Positions 1-5,200 of a DNA stretch of 5,238 bases are shown one piece after another (position 1 is the stretch's first letter; every line of letters starts with the position of its first letter). The notes below the pieces were generated by a model. It was given only the letters and a program-made list of their open reading frames with translations. It was not told the origin of the DNA and made no database searches. The DNA comes from an uncultured Collinsella sp. Lineage in GTDB: Bacteria > Actinomycetota > Coriobacteriia > Coriobacteriales > Coriobacteriaceae. Made by a program: the position numbers and the translations under genes. Location of the stretch: the NCBI GenBank assembly GCA_900544465.1, contig UQVT01000133.1, positions 1-5,238 on the forward strand. Reading direction: 5' to 3'.

Positions 1-47
1 AGAAGATCCTCAAGGCCTGCTACTACGACACCGACATCGATTTCTAA
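1..47 (+). CDS. C-terminal tail of an unidentified protein (5' part outside window)
   Basis: An open frame whose complete codons start at base 3 runs to a TAA at 45-47 and reads KILKACYYDTDIDF. Only 14 residues are visible, so I cannot assign a family. It is believed to be a real gene end because the frame uses GC-rich codons typical of the neighbours (AAG, ATC, CTC, GCC, TAC, GAC) and because a strong intrinsic terminator starts 20 bases after the stop. The terminator implies that this gene is not co-transcribed with gldA downstream. Confidence 0.6.
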   Translation, partial: KILKACYYDTDIDF

Positions 48-66
48 TCGACTCTCGCTGTCTTGC

Positions 67-102
67 AAGGGGTCTCGTGCTCTATGCACGAGGCCCCTTT
101 TT
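67..102 (+). terminator. Intrinsic terminator after the upstream gene
   Basis: A 14-bp stem (67-80 with 86-99) starts AAGGGGTCTCGTGC and is closed by a five-base loop, TCTAT. The only imperfect pair is one T·G wobble. The stem runs into a run of five T at 98-102. This is the textbook form of a Rho-independent terminator on the + strand, 20 bases after the stop of the upstream gene. Confidence 0.92.
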
Positions 103-107
103 GCTAT

Positions 108-136
108 GGTGCAAAGGGGTCAGGTTGCTTTGCACC
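108..136. repeat. Inverted repeat in the gldA upstream region
   Basis: GGTGCAAAG (108-116) is matched perfectly by CTTTGCACC (128-136) around an 11-base loop; T107 and A137 add a tenth pair. It lies between the upstream terminator and gldA, and no T-run follows, so it is not a second terminator in the + direction. It could be a hairpin in the gldA leader or an operator with two half-sites. The sequence does not decide between these, and I cannot place a convincing promoter for gldA around it. Confidence 0.55.
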
Positions 137-167
137 AATCGTTGTTTGATGAAGGGCGGATTCTCGT

Positions 168-1235
168 ATGGCGCTTCCCATGGTTTATGGCGGTCCTGGC
201 CGGTATGTTCAGGGGCCGGGCGAACTGTCGCGTCAGGGCAGGTATTTGTCATGGTTGGGCTGCGCTGCCTATGTCTTGTTTGACCAGGGCACCGAGGATC
301 GGCTGTGCAAGCAGATCGTCGATGGATTTCTGGACGAAGACCTAAGCGAGCCATTCTTTAAGATCTATAACGGTCCGTGTACGGAAGAAGCCGTTGTAAA
401 AATGGCTAAGGAAGCCCAGGCCGAGTATTGCGACATGGTGGTGGGTATTGGCGGCGGCAAGATGCTGGATATCGCCAAGGCCGTTGCGTTTTATGCCGAG
501 TTGCCGTTGTGCGTATGCCCCACGGCGGCTTCGATGGACGGTCCGTGCAGTGCGATTTCGGTGCTGTATCACGAGGATGGGTCGTTCGACCGCTACCTGA
601 TGCTCGAGAAGAATCCAGACCTGGTCGTGGTCGATACCAACGTGGTCTCGGCGGCTCCGCTGCGTATGACGGTCGCTGGTATGGGCGATGCGCTGGCAAC
701 GTATTTCGAGGCGCGTTCGTGCGCCGCGGCGCACGGCGCTAACGAGCACGGTGGCGCGCCGGGACACTTGGCCTTGGTTGCGGCTCGTGCCTGCTATGAC
801 ACACTCATGGAGTGCGGCGTCGCTGCCAAGCGCGATCTCAAAAAGGGCCGTACATCGCCAGCGGTTGAGCGCCTGATCGAGTGCAATATTCTGCTCTCGG
901 GTGTTGGCTTTGAGAGTGGTGGCCTAGCGCTTGCCCATGCCATAGCCAACGGCCTGACGATTCTGCCCGAGTGCAAGGCCATGCATGGTGAGGCCGTGGC
1001 ATTTGGCCTGGTGGTGCAGCTGCGCCTGGAGCGTGCGCCCGAGCTTAATCAGGTGCTCGAGTTTTGCCAGCGCGTCGGTCTGCCGACGACGCTCGAGGAG
1101 CTGGGCCTTGACGAGATTTCCGATGCCGACCTGATGAGCGTTGCAGATGCGGCCTTTAGAAACGAACGCAATATGGCTAACGAACAGGCCAAGGTGACCA
1201 GACAAAAGCTCGTGCAGCTCATGCGCGAGGCATAG
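168..1235 (+). CDS. gldA: Glycerol dehydrogenase, NAD-linked, iron-containing ADH superfamily
   Basis: Predicted cytoplasmic enzyme of 355 residues that oxidises glycerol to dihydroxyacetone with NAD+; the family also reduces related small ketones. The N-terminal half carries the dinucleotide-binding motif GIGGGKMLDIAKA (residues 93-105). The C-terminal helical half carries the metal ligands expected for GldA: Asp174 in GMGDALATYFEA, His257 in ALAHAIANGLT and His273 in AMHGEAVAFG. Length is close to the usual 360-370 residues and no key residue is missing. The ATG at 168 is chosen because an in-frame TGA at 150 bars any earlier start and a purine-rich stretch, GAAGGGCGGA (151-160), lies 7 bases before it; an ATG at 180 has no ribosome site. 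A terminator upstream suggests its own transcript. No dihydroxyacetone kinase gene is visible in the window. Family assignment is secure; the exact physiological substrate is inferred. Confidence 0.93.
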   Translation: MALPMVYGGPGRYVQGPGELSRQGRYLSWLGCAAYVLFDQGTEDRLCKQIVDGFLDEDLSEPFFKIYNGPCTEEAVVKMAKEAQAEYCDMVVGIGGGKMLDIAKAVAFYAELPLCVCPTAASMDGPCSAISVLYHEDGSFDRYLMLEKNPDLVVVDTNVVSAAPLRMTVAGMGDALATYFEARSCAAAHGANEHGGAPGHLALVAARACYDTLMECGVAAKRDLKKGRTSPAVERLIECNILLSGVGFESGGLALAHAIANGLTILPECKAMHGEAVAFGLVVQLRLERAPELNQVLEFCQRVGLPTTLEELGLDEISDADLMSVADAAFRNERNMANEQAKVTRQKLVQLMREA

Positions 1236-1370
1236 CTAGGCGCTTGATCGACCTTGTGCAATCGAGGCGGCGATAGGCATAGGCTATTTGCCTCAAAGGT
1301 GCTCCGCGTGTAATTTACCCGAGGCGTGGGCCGATGGCGTATCATTATCTCTTGCTTGTTTGCACTGCTC

Positions 1371-1379
1371 AGGGAGGGG
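1371..1379 (+). promoter_or_regulatory. Ribosome binding site setting the start of the iron-sulfur protein
   Basis: AGGGAGGGG lies 6 bases before ATG 1386. It decides the start, because the same frame is open back to a GTG at 1326 that has only a badly spaced GAGG. The 20 extra residues would include a translation of the ribosome site itself. Confidence 0.8.
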
Positions 1380-1385
1380 CCGCGC

Positions 1386-2639
1386 ATGGCGCAGGAACAC
1401 GATCTGTTTGATGACATTATCGAGATCAGCAAGGGTTTCGACTTTCTTAAAAACCCGCTTGGCGGTGTGACCGATGCACTCGATCCGTCGGCGCCGCAGT
1501 GGAATCCTGCCGACTACAAGGAGCGTCCGCGCGGTAACACCATTCCGTGCCTGACCTGCAAAAACGAAAAGAGCGGCTGCACCGCGTGCATGGACGTGTG
1601 CCCGGTCAACGCTATCGAGGTCGAGGAAGACGCCATTGAGATCCTCGACTCCTGTCGCAAGTGCGGCCTGTGCGCCGCTGCCTGTCCGACCGAGGCGATC
1701 ATTTCGCCGCGCCTGGCGCCCAAAAACCTGTATGACGATATCGTCTCTGCTGCTACGAGCCACGAGACCGCCTACGTCACCTGCACGCGCGCCCTCAAGC
1801 GCATGCCGCGCGAGAACGAGGTCGTCGTCGCCTGCGTGGGCGATATTACGGCCGAGACCTGGTTCTCGGTACTGGCGGACTATCCCAACGTGAGTGTGTA
1901 CCTGCCGTTGGGCGTGTGCGATAAATGCCGCAACACCGGCGGTGAGGATATTCTGGGCGAGGCGATTGCGAAGGCCGAGGAGTGGTCCGGCACGGGCATG
2001 GGCTTGGAGGTCGACCCCAAGAGCCTCAAGTGCCATAAGCTTCGCGAGTACGAACGCAAGGAGTACATGGAAAAGATTGCCCGCACCACGGGTCTAACCG
2101 TGACTAAGCTCAACCCGGCGACGGCGGCACTGGCCTCGGTGACGCAGAAGTTGAAGGCCCACCGTCACCAGATCACGCAGCTCGAGCGTACGCTCAACAC
2201 CATGTGCGGCACCACGACGACTAAGCGTCGCCGTTCGCTCACGCACGGGCGGCAGCTGGTGCTCTCGACGCTGCAGAACCACCCCGAGCTTGCCCAGAAC
2301 ATGCAGGTGAGCACGCCGGAGTGCGATTTTGACAAGTGCACGTCGTGCGGCGAGTGCGTCAACGTGTGCCCCACGTTTGCCTGCGATTTGGTGGGAAGCG
2401 GTCGCTTTGCACTGGAGTCCACGTATTGCCTAGGTTGCGGAGCCTGCGTCAAGGTGTGCCCCGAGCATGCGCTCAAGTTGGTTGAACACGATGCATCCAA
2501 CCTGATCGTCGTCGATCCCGAGGCCGAGGAAAAGGCCGCCCAGAAGGCGAAGGCTCACGAAGAGGCCCAGAAGGCCAAGGCTGAGGCAAAGGCCAAGCTT
2601 GACAAGATGCTCGACCAGGTGGAAAAGCTCGCGGACTAG
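1386..2639 (+). CDS. Soluble protein with two double [4Fe-4S] modules flanking a Cys-containing middle domain
   Basis: A 417-residue electron-transfer protein, predicted cytoplasmic (no signal peptide or membrane segment). The N-terminal module has an unusual first motif, C55-x2-C58-x6-C65-x2-C68-x3-C72-P, then a canonical C90-x2-C93-x2-C96-x3-C100-P. The C-terminal module has C318-x2-C321-x2-C324-x3-C328-P (preceded by C313) and C348-x2-C351-x2-C354-x3-C358-P. Four [4Fe-4S] clusters are therefore likely. The middle (about 125-300) has C133, C150, the pair C178-x2-C181, C216 and C274; these could hold another metal site or a redox disulfide. The last 40 residues are rich in Ala, Lys and Glu and look like a charged helix or coiled coil. 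It follows gldA on the same strand after 150 bases, so co-transcription is possible but not shown. I recognise ferredoxin modules only; the redox partner and pathway are unknown. Confidence 0.88.
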   Translation: MAQEHDLFDDIIEISKGFDFLKNPLGGVTDALDPSAPQWNPADYKERPRGNTIPCLTCKNEKSGCTACMDVCPVNAIEVEEDAIEILDSCRKCGLCAAACPTEAIISPRLAPKNLYDDIVSAATSHETAYVTCTRALKRMPRENEVVVACVGDITAETWFSVLADYPNVSVYLPLGVCDKCRNTGGEDILGEAIAKAEEWSGTGMGLEVDPKSLKCHKLREYERKEYMEKIARTTGLTVTKLNPATAALASVTQKLKAHRHQITQLERTLNTMCGTTTTKRRRSLTHGRQLVLSTLQNHPELAQNMQVSTPECDFDKCTSCGECVNVCPTFACDLVGSGRFALESTYCLGCGACVKVCPEHALKLVEHDASNLIVVDPEAEEKAAQKAKAHEEAQKAKAEAKAKLDKMLDQVEKLAD

Positions 2640-2658
2640 TTAAAAGAGCGTAAATGAT

Positions 2659-2689
2659 GGCCGGTGGGACAGGTACTGCCCCGCCGGCC
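2659..2689. repeat. GC-rich hairpin between the convergent genes
   Basis: A 14-bp stem, 2659-2672 (GGCCGGTGGGACAG) with 2676-2689, closes a three-base loop, GTA. It has one A/C mismatch and one T·G wobble, and T2658-A2690 adds a pair. It sits 19 bases after the stop of the iron-sulfur gene. On the + strand it is followed by six A rather than T, so it is not a standard intrinsic terminator for that gene, though it may still slow polymerase or protect the 3' end. Its sequence is related to the next hairpin. Confidence 0.7.
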
Positions 2690-2761
2690 AAAAAAGTTGC
2701 GGTGGAATAGTTCCTGTTTTGCCCTTAAGCTGGCCATTCTAGGAACTATCCCACCGCAACT
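2690..2761 (-). terminator. Long inverted repeat acting as terminator of the minus-strand operon
   Basis: The arms 2695-2715 and 2741-2761 pair over 21 positions with a single mismatch (A2706 against C2750); one arm begins AGTTGCGGTGG. The loop is 25 bases (2716-2740). Reading the minus strand, the second arm is followed at once by six T (complement of 2690-2695), and the hairpin begins 10 bases after the stop of the repressor gene. This fits an intrinsic terminator for the dehydrogenase-repressor operon. The stem and loop are longer than most terminators, so it may also be a dispersed palindromic repeat that has been taken into use as one. Confidence 0.8.
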
Positions 2762-2771
2762 AATTAGATGG

Positions 2772-3527
2772 TTAGCTCATACTGCTCTGATGGGTCTCGC
2801 TGCCGTTATTGCGGCGGGTGACCGTTTCGTGGAGTAAAAAGAAGCTGGGAACCTGCTTTGTCTCGGTGTATTCCATAAGGATGCCGTCGGCGTTGTAGGT
2901 CTGTCCGCGTACAACGGCGAGTGCGTTAAAGTCGTCGAGATCGAGCACGCGTGCATCCTCGGGCGTGGGATGCTCAATCGTTACATCGCGTTTGCCCGTG
3001 GCAATCTTAATGCCAAGGCCTTCTTCGAGGTAACGATAGATCGAGTCGTTGACAATCTCGGGTGTCAGCCCCGGTACCTGTGAGCTTAGGTAATAGGAGT
3101 CGTCGGAGCACACGGCCCGTCCGTCTGCATAACGGATGCGTTTGGCACGCGTGAGCTCACAGCCTTCAGGAAACCCGGTAATCTTGGAGAGCGCCTTGTT
3201 ACAGACGAGGAGCTCAAAGACAGTGGTAACCGTTTTGAGCTCAAAGCCTCGACTGGCTGCGATTTCCTTAAAGGTCTCGAGTCCGCCGCCGCCACGACTC
3301 GTCTCGTCACTGATGTTGCGAATGACGCGCATGCCTTTGCCTTGCTGGGGGAGCACGTAGCCATCTGCCGCAAGCATCGAGATGGCGCGACGGACCGTCA
3401 TGCGCGAGCAGTCAAACAGCTGCGTGAGCGCAGTCTCCGAAGGCAGATAGCTCTGATAGGCGTATGTGCCGTCGTCAATCGACTGCTTCACGTTGTCATA
3501 AATAGTTTGGAAGATGGCTCGCGCCAT
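2772..3527 (-). CDS. GntR-family (HutC/TreR-like) transcriptional repressor with UTRA domain
   Basis: A 251-residue DNA-binding regulator. Residues 5-70 form a GntR winged helix-turn-helix, seen in LPSETALTQLFDCSRMTVRR (28-47) and the wing-like QQGKGMRVI (61-69). Residues 85-235 form a UTRA effector domain, typified by LTRAKRIRYADG (125-136) and the strand-rich C-terminus. UTRA regulators usually sense a sugar or sugar phosphate and release DNA when it is bound. The start is fixed by AGGAGA (complement of 3533-3538) 5 bases before the ATG. It lies 65 bases downstream of the dehydrogenase gene on the same strand with no good promoter between them, so it is probably the second gene of that operon. 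The ACTTGTCTAGACAAGT-like sites at 4662-4830 fit the known operator form of this family. It resembles trehalose-operon repressors, but the adjacent PTS is of the alpha-glucoside type, so I give no gene symbol. Confidence 0.9.
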   Translation of the reverse strand: MARAIFQTIYDNVKQSIDDGTYAYQSYLPSETALTQLFDCSRMTVRRAISMLAADGYVLPQQGKGMRVIRNISDETSRGGGGLETFKEIAASRGFELKTVTTVFELLVCNKALSKITGFPEGCELTRAKRIRYADGRAVCSDDSYYLSSQVPGLTPEIVNDSIYRYLEEGLGIKIATGKRDVTIEHPTPEDARVLDLDDFNALAVVRGQTYNADGILMEYTETKQVPSFFLLHETVTRRNNGSETHQSSMS

Positions 3528-3592
3528 GACGGTCTCCTAGAGTTGGGTGCGTGAACGACGGATGAGGGCCGCCCACGCAGGTGTCAATCGAT

Positions 3593-4618
3593 TTACTTGC
3601 TGGGGTCGATTATATATTTGCCCATGGCACGCAGGGCCGGGTCTGACAGGATGGCACCGAGTTCATCGAGGGAGGCTACCTTTGCGACCATCGAGGATAC
3701 GTCGAGCCTGCCAGAGTCGATGAGCTCGAGCGCGCGACGCTGTGTGTAAGGGTTGATGTAGGACGAGGTGAGCACGAGCTCCTTCTGGAAGACCTCGAAG
3801 GGCTTGACGGTGATTGTCTCATCGGGCTTGGTGAGGCCGAACATCATGACCGTAGCCTTGTGGCCGGCGATCTGGATGGCCTGCTCGATGGTGACGGGCT
3901 TGCCGACGCATTCGATTACAACGTCGACGTTGCCGACGCCCTCCTGCTTCAGGCGGGCCGGGACGTCCTCGTGGATGGAATCAATTGCCAGATCGGTGCC
4001 GAGTTTGAGCGCAACCTCGCGTTTGCCCTCGACGGGCTCGAGCAAAACGACTTTGGTAGCACCGGCGTTTTTGGCAAGCTGCATCATGAGCAGGCCGATC
4101 ATGCCGCCGCCGATGACGACAACCGTGCTGCCGGGCTTGATGTTGCACATATCGATGCCGTGCAGGCAGCACGCCACGGGCTCGGTCATGGCACCCTGCT
4201 CGAAGCTGGTGTGTTCGCCCAACTTGTAGACTTGCTGCATATCGACGGAGCAGTACTCGGCAAAGCCGCCGTTAACGGTGGTGCCGTAACCGGTCATATG
4301 CTCGCAGTAGTGGTTGATTCCGTCGCGGCAGGGTTCGCAGCAGCCGCAGGGATGGTTTGGGTCGATGCACACGCGATCGCCCGGTTTAAAGCCGGCGACG
4401 TCGCTGCCCACGGCCTCGACAACGCCCGCAAACTCATGACCAAGGATCGTGGGCGGGGTAACGTCGGCTGCACCCTTGTCGCCTTCATAGATATGAACGT
4501 CGGTACCGCAGACGCCGCAAGCTTTGACGTTGATCAGAACGTCGCGCCTGCCCACGGCCGGCTTTGCCGATTCCTCGACTCTGAGGTCGTGCTTTCCATA
4601 GAAGACCGCGCTTTTCAT
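3593..4618 (-). CDS. Zinc-dependent medium-chain alcohol/polyol dehydrogenase
   Basis: A 341-residue cytoplasmic NAD(P)-dependent oxidoreductase of the sorbitol/threonine dehydrogenase-like MDR group. Catalytic zinc ligands are Cys37 in CGVCGTDVH (34-42), His61-Glu62 in GHEFAG and probably Glu146 in TEPVACCLHG. The structural zinc site is Cys91, Cys94, Cys97 and Cys105, in CGCCEPC followed by HYC. The Rossmann fold shows G170-x-G172-x2-G175 (VVVIGGGMIGLL) with an acidic residue, Glu194, near the end of the second strand, which suggests NAD+ rather than NADP+. All expected residues are present and the length is normal. The start is supported by AAGGAG (complement of 4624-4629), 5 bases from the ATG. 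It is the first gene of an operon with the repressor and is divergent from a PTS permease gene. The context suggests a sugar alcohol or sugar substrate released from the PTS product; the exact substrate cannot be read from sequence. Confidence 0.9.
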   Translation of the reverse strand: MKSAVFYGKHDLRVEESAKPAVGRRDVLINVKACGVCGTDVHIYEGDKGAADVTPPTILGHEFAGVVEAVGSDVAGFKPGDRVCIDPNHPCGCCEPCRDGINHYCEHMTGYGTTVNGGFAEYCSVDMQQVYKLGEHTSFEQGAMTEPVACCLHGIDMCNIKPGSTVVVIGGGMIGLLMMQLAKNAGATKVVLLEPVEGKREVALKLGTDLAIDSIHEDVPARLKQEGVGNVDVVIECVGKPVTIEQAIQIAGHKATVMMFGLTKPDETITVKPFEVFQKELVLTSSYINPYTQRRALELIDSGRLDVSSMVAKVASLDELGAILSDPALRAMGKYIIDPSK

Positions 4619-4654
4619 GGTGACTCCTTAACGTGGCGGTGAATGTTGTAATGA

Positions 4655-4683
4655 AGTATAGGCATGTCTACAGGTATAGACAA
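4655..4683 (-). promoter_or_regulatory. Sigma-70-type promoter of the dehydrogenase-repressor operon
   Basis: On the minus strand, TTGTCT (-35, complement of 4678-4683) and TATACT (-10, complement of 4655-4660) are separated by exactly 17 bases, matching 4/6 and 5/6 of the consensus. The -35 box lies inside a repressor half-site, so a bound repressor would block polymerase directly. Transcription would start roughly 30 bases before the dehydrogenase ATG. Confidence 0.7.
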
Positions 4684-4685
4684 GC
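4662..4685. promoter_or_regulatory. Operator copy O1 at the dehydrogenase promoter
   Basis: Bases 4670-4685, ACAGGTATAGACAAGC, match 12 of 16 positions of the local consensus ACTTGTCTAGACAAGT, with a perfect right half, TAGACAAG. A further half-site, TGTCTA (4665-4670), faces TAGACA (4677-4682) across six bases, so the region carries more than one way to dock a dimer. It overlaps the -35 box and the spacer of the dehydrogenase promoter. Confidence 0.6.
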
Positions 4686-4699
4686 ACATCTAGACAAGT
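4684..4699. promoter_or_regulatory. Operator copy O2 upstream of the dehydrogenase promoter
   Basis: GCACATCTAGACAAGT matches 12 of 16 positions of ACTTGTCTAGACAAGT, with TCTAGACAAGT intact. Its centre is 14 bp from that of O1, so the element CTTGTCTA appears twice in tandem on the minus strand. It lies just upstream of the -35 box and may add cooperative binding. Confidence 0.62.
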
Positions 4700-4809
4700 A
4701 GAAAAGATTTTTAAAATGCAGCCATAAGGTATGTCAGATTTAGCAGGCAAAATACTGGACTTATACCGTTTACGGCCAATAATCGACCGCTGACCGAACA
4801 TAGAAACCG

Positions 4810-4838
4810 TATCAACTTGTCTAGATAAGTGATATGAT
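4810..4838 (+). promoter_or_regulatory. Probable PTS gene promoter with embedded operator
   Basis: TATGAT (4833-4838) is a 5/6 match to a -10 box. The -35 at 17 bases (4810-4815) is poor, so this promoter is weak or needs help. Its position is supported mainly by operator O3, which fills the space between the two boxes. The leader to the ATG would be about 130 bases. Confidence 0.45.
4815..4830. promoter_or_regulatory. Operator copy O3 in the PTS promoter (best match)
   Basis: ACTTGTCTAGATAAGT is a near-perfect 16-bp palindrome with one mismatched pair. It has the TCTAGA core and outer AC/GT ends known for operators of HutC-type GntR repressors such as NagR/DasR, with inner bases that differ from theirs. 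It is the best of three copies in this region, all likely bound by the repressor encoded at 2772-3527. Confidence 0.72.
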
Positions 4839-4866
4839 AAAAATAGAAGCGCAAGAAGCCGGGGAC

Positions 4867-4942
4867 ACGGGCCCACCCGTCCAATTGCACGAGGTACACG
4901 CAAACGGCGCGTCTGCGGTCTCGAGTGAAGCCAAAACCGCAG
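4867..4942 (+). other. Two small hairpins in the PTS leader
   Basis: ACGGG (4867-4871) pairs with CCCGT (4876-4880) around a four-base loop. CTGCGGT (4913-4919) pairs perfectly with ACCGCAG (4936-4942) around 16 bases. Neither is followed by a T-run, so neither is a terminator. They may shape the leader RNA, but short stems of this kind also occur by chance in GC-rich DNA. Confidence 0.3.
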
Positions 4943-4956
4943 TCGCTCCGAATGAA

Positions 4957-4966
4957 GAGAGGGGGA
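4957..4966 (+). promoter_or_regulatory. Ribosome binding site of the PTS gene
   Basis: GAGAGGGGGA ends 9 bases before ATG 4976 and 12 before a second ATG at 4979. It decides the start against the in-frame GTG at 4925, which would add 17 residues with no ribosome site of its own. Confidence 0.75.
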
Positions 4967-4975
4967 TTCCCCGTC

Positions 4976-5200
4976 ATGATGCAAAAGATACAACGTTTCG
5001 GCGGTGCAATGTACACGCCTGCAATTCTTTTCGCATTTTCCGGAATTGTCGTTGGCCTGGGTACGTTGTTTACCACCGAGGCGATCTTTGGCGAGATGGC
5101 CACTGCGGGCCATCTTTGGTTTGATTGCTGGAATGTGCTGCTCCAGGGTGGTTGGACGCTCTTTAACCAGATGCCGTTGCTGTTGTTAGCGCCGGAATAA
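4976..5200 (+). pseudogene. PTS alpha-glucoside-type permease, IIC domain, truncated after about 69 codons
   Basis: The N-terminus (MQKIQRFGGAMYTPAILFAF, then a glycine-rich first membrane segment at about 14-33 and GGWTLFNQMPLL at 58-69) is that of the EIIC domain of the glucose/glucoside PTS superfamily. It most resembles alpha-glucoside permeases such as Klebsiella AglA. These membrane proteins of about 500 residues import a disaccharide and phosphorylate it using a fused IIB domain. After Leu69 the family continues Phe-Val-Val-Gly-Leu-Pro-Ile-Gly. Here only the first two bases of a Phe codon remain (5183-5184) before foreign sequence adds five residues (LLAPE) and a TAA at 5198-5200. No other frame restores the family sequence within the window. 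The product would have one or two membrane segments and no phosphocysteine domain, so it should be inactive. Regulatory DNA and ribosome site are intact, which points to a recent break. Confidence 0.85.

Larger units (their letters stand above)
4619..4975. other. Divergent control region between dehydrogenase operon and PTS gene
   Basis: This 357-base stretch has no credible gene. It holds, from left to right, the dehydrogenase ribosome site and promoter, two overlapping operator copies, about 115 bases of AT-richer sequence without recognisable sites (4700-4814), a third operator inside the PTS promoter, and a roughly 130-base PTS leader with two small hairpins. The frames that cross it lack ribosome sites and family resemblance. 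Confidence 0.8.

Noticed and set aside
1326..1385. Upstream GTG start adding a signal-peptide-like stretch (IIISCLFALL) to the iron-sulfur protein
   Set aside because: The GTG has no properly spaced ribosome site, and the added residues include a translation of the strong ribosome site that serves ATG 1386. The hydrophobic run is probably accidental.
1293..2036. 247-codon open frame on the minus strand opposite the iron-sulfur gene
   Set aside because: It is antisense to a gene with clear ferredoxin motifs, its composition is rich in Arg, Ala and His, and no recognisable domain or ribosome site is present.
3565..3587. Perfect TTGACA on the minus strand before the repressor gene (complement of 3582-3587)
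   Set aside because: Seventeen bases on there is CATCCG, nothing like a -10 box, so an internal promoter for the repressor is not supported.
3860..4642. 260-codon open frame on the + strand opposite the dehydrogenase gene
   Set aside because: It lies wholly antisense to a well-supported zinc dehydrogenase, has a low-complexity Ala/Asp/Gly/Val composition, lacks a ribosome site and resembles no family. It is a shadow of GC-rich codon use.
4925..4975. GTG start giving 17 extra residues on the PTS protein
   Set aside because: The ribosome site at 4957-4966 lies inside this extension and fits ATG 4976, and family members start at this methionine.
4628..5124. Open frames across the divergent control region on both strands (4628-5113 minus, 4711-5103 minus, 4834-5124 plus)
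   Set aside because: They overlap promoters, operators and the PTS gene start, have no ribosome sites and read as random composition.
5185..5200. Simple one-base frameshift in the PTS gene instead of an insertion
   Set aside because: Neither alternative frame after 5184 restores the conserved Val-Val-Gly-Leu-Pro-Ile-Gly sequence, and both hit stops, so the sequence itself is foreign.
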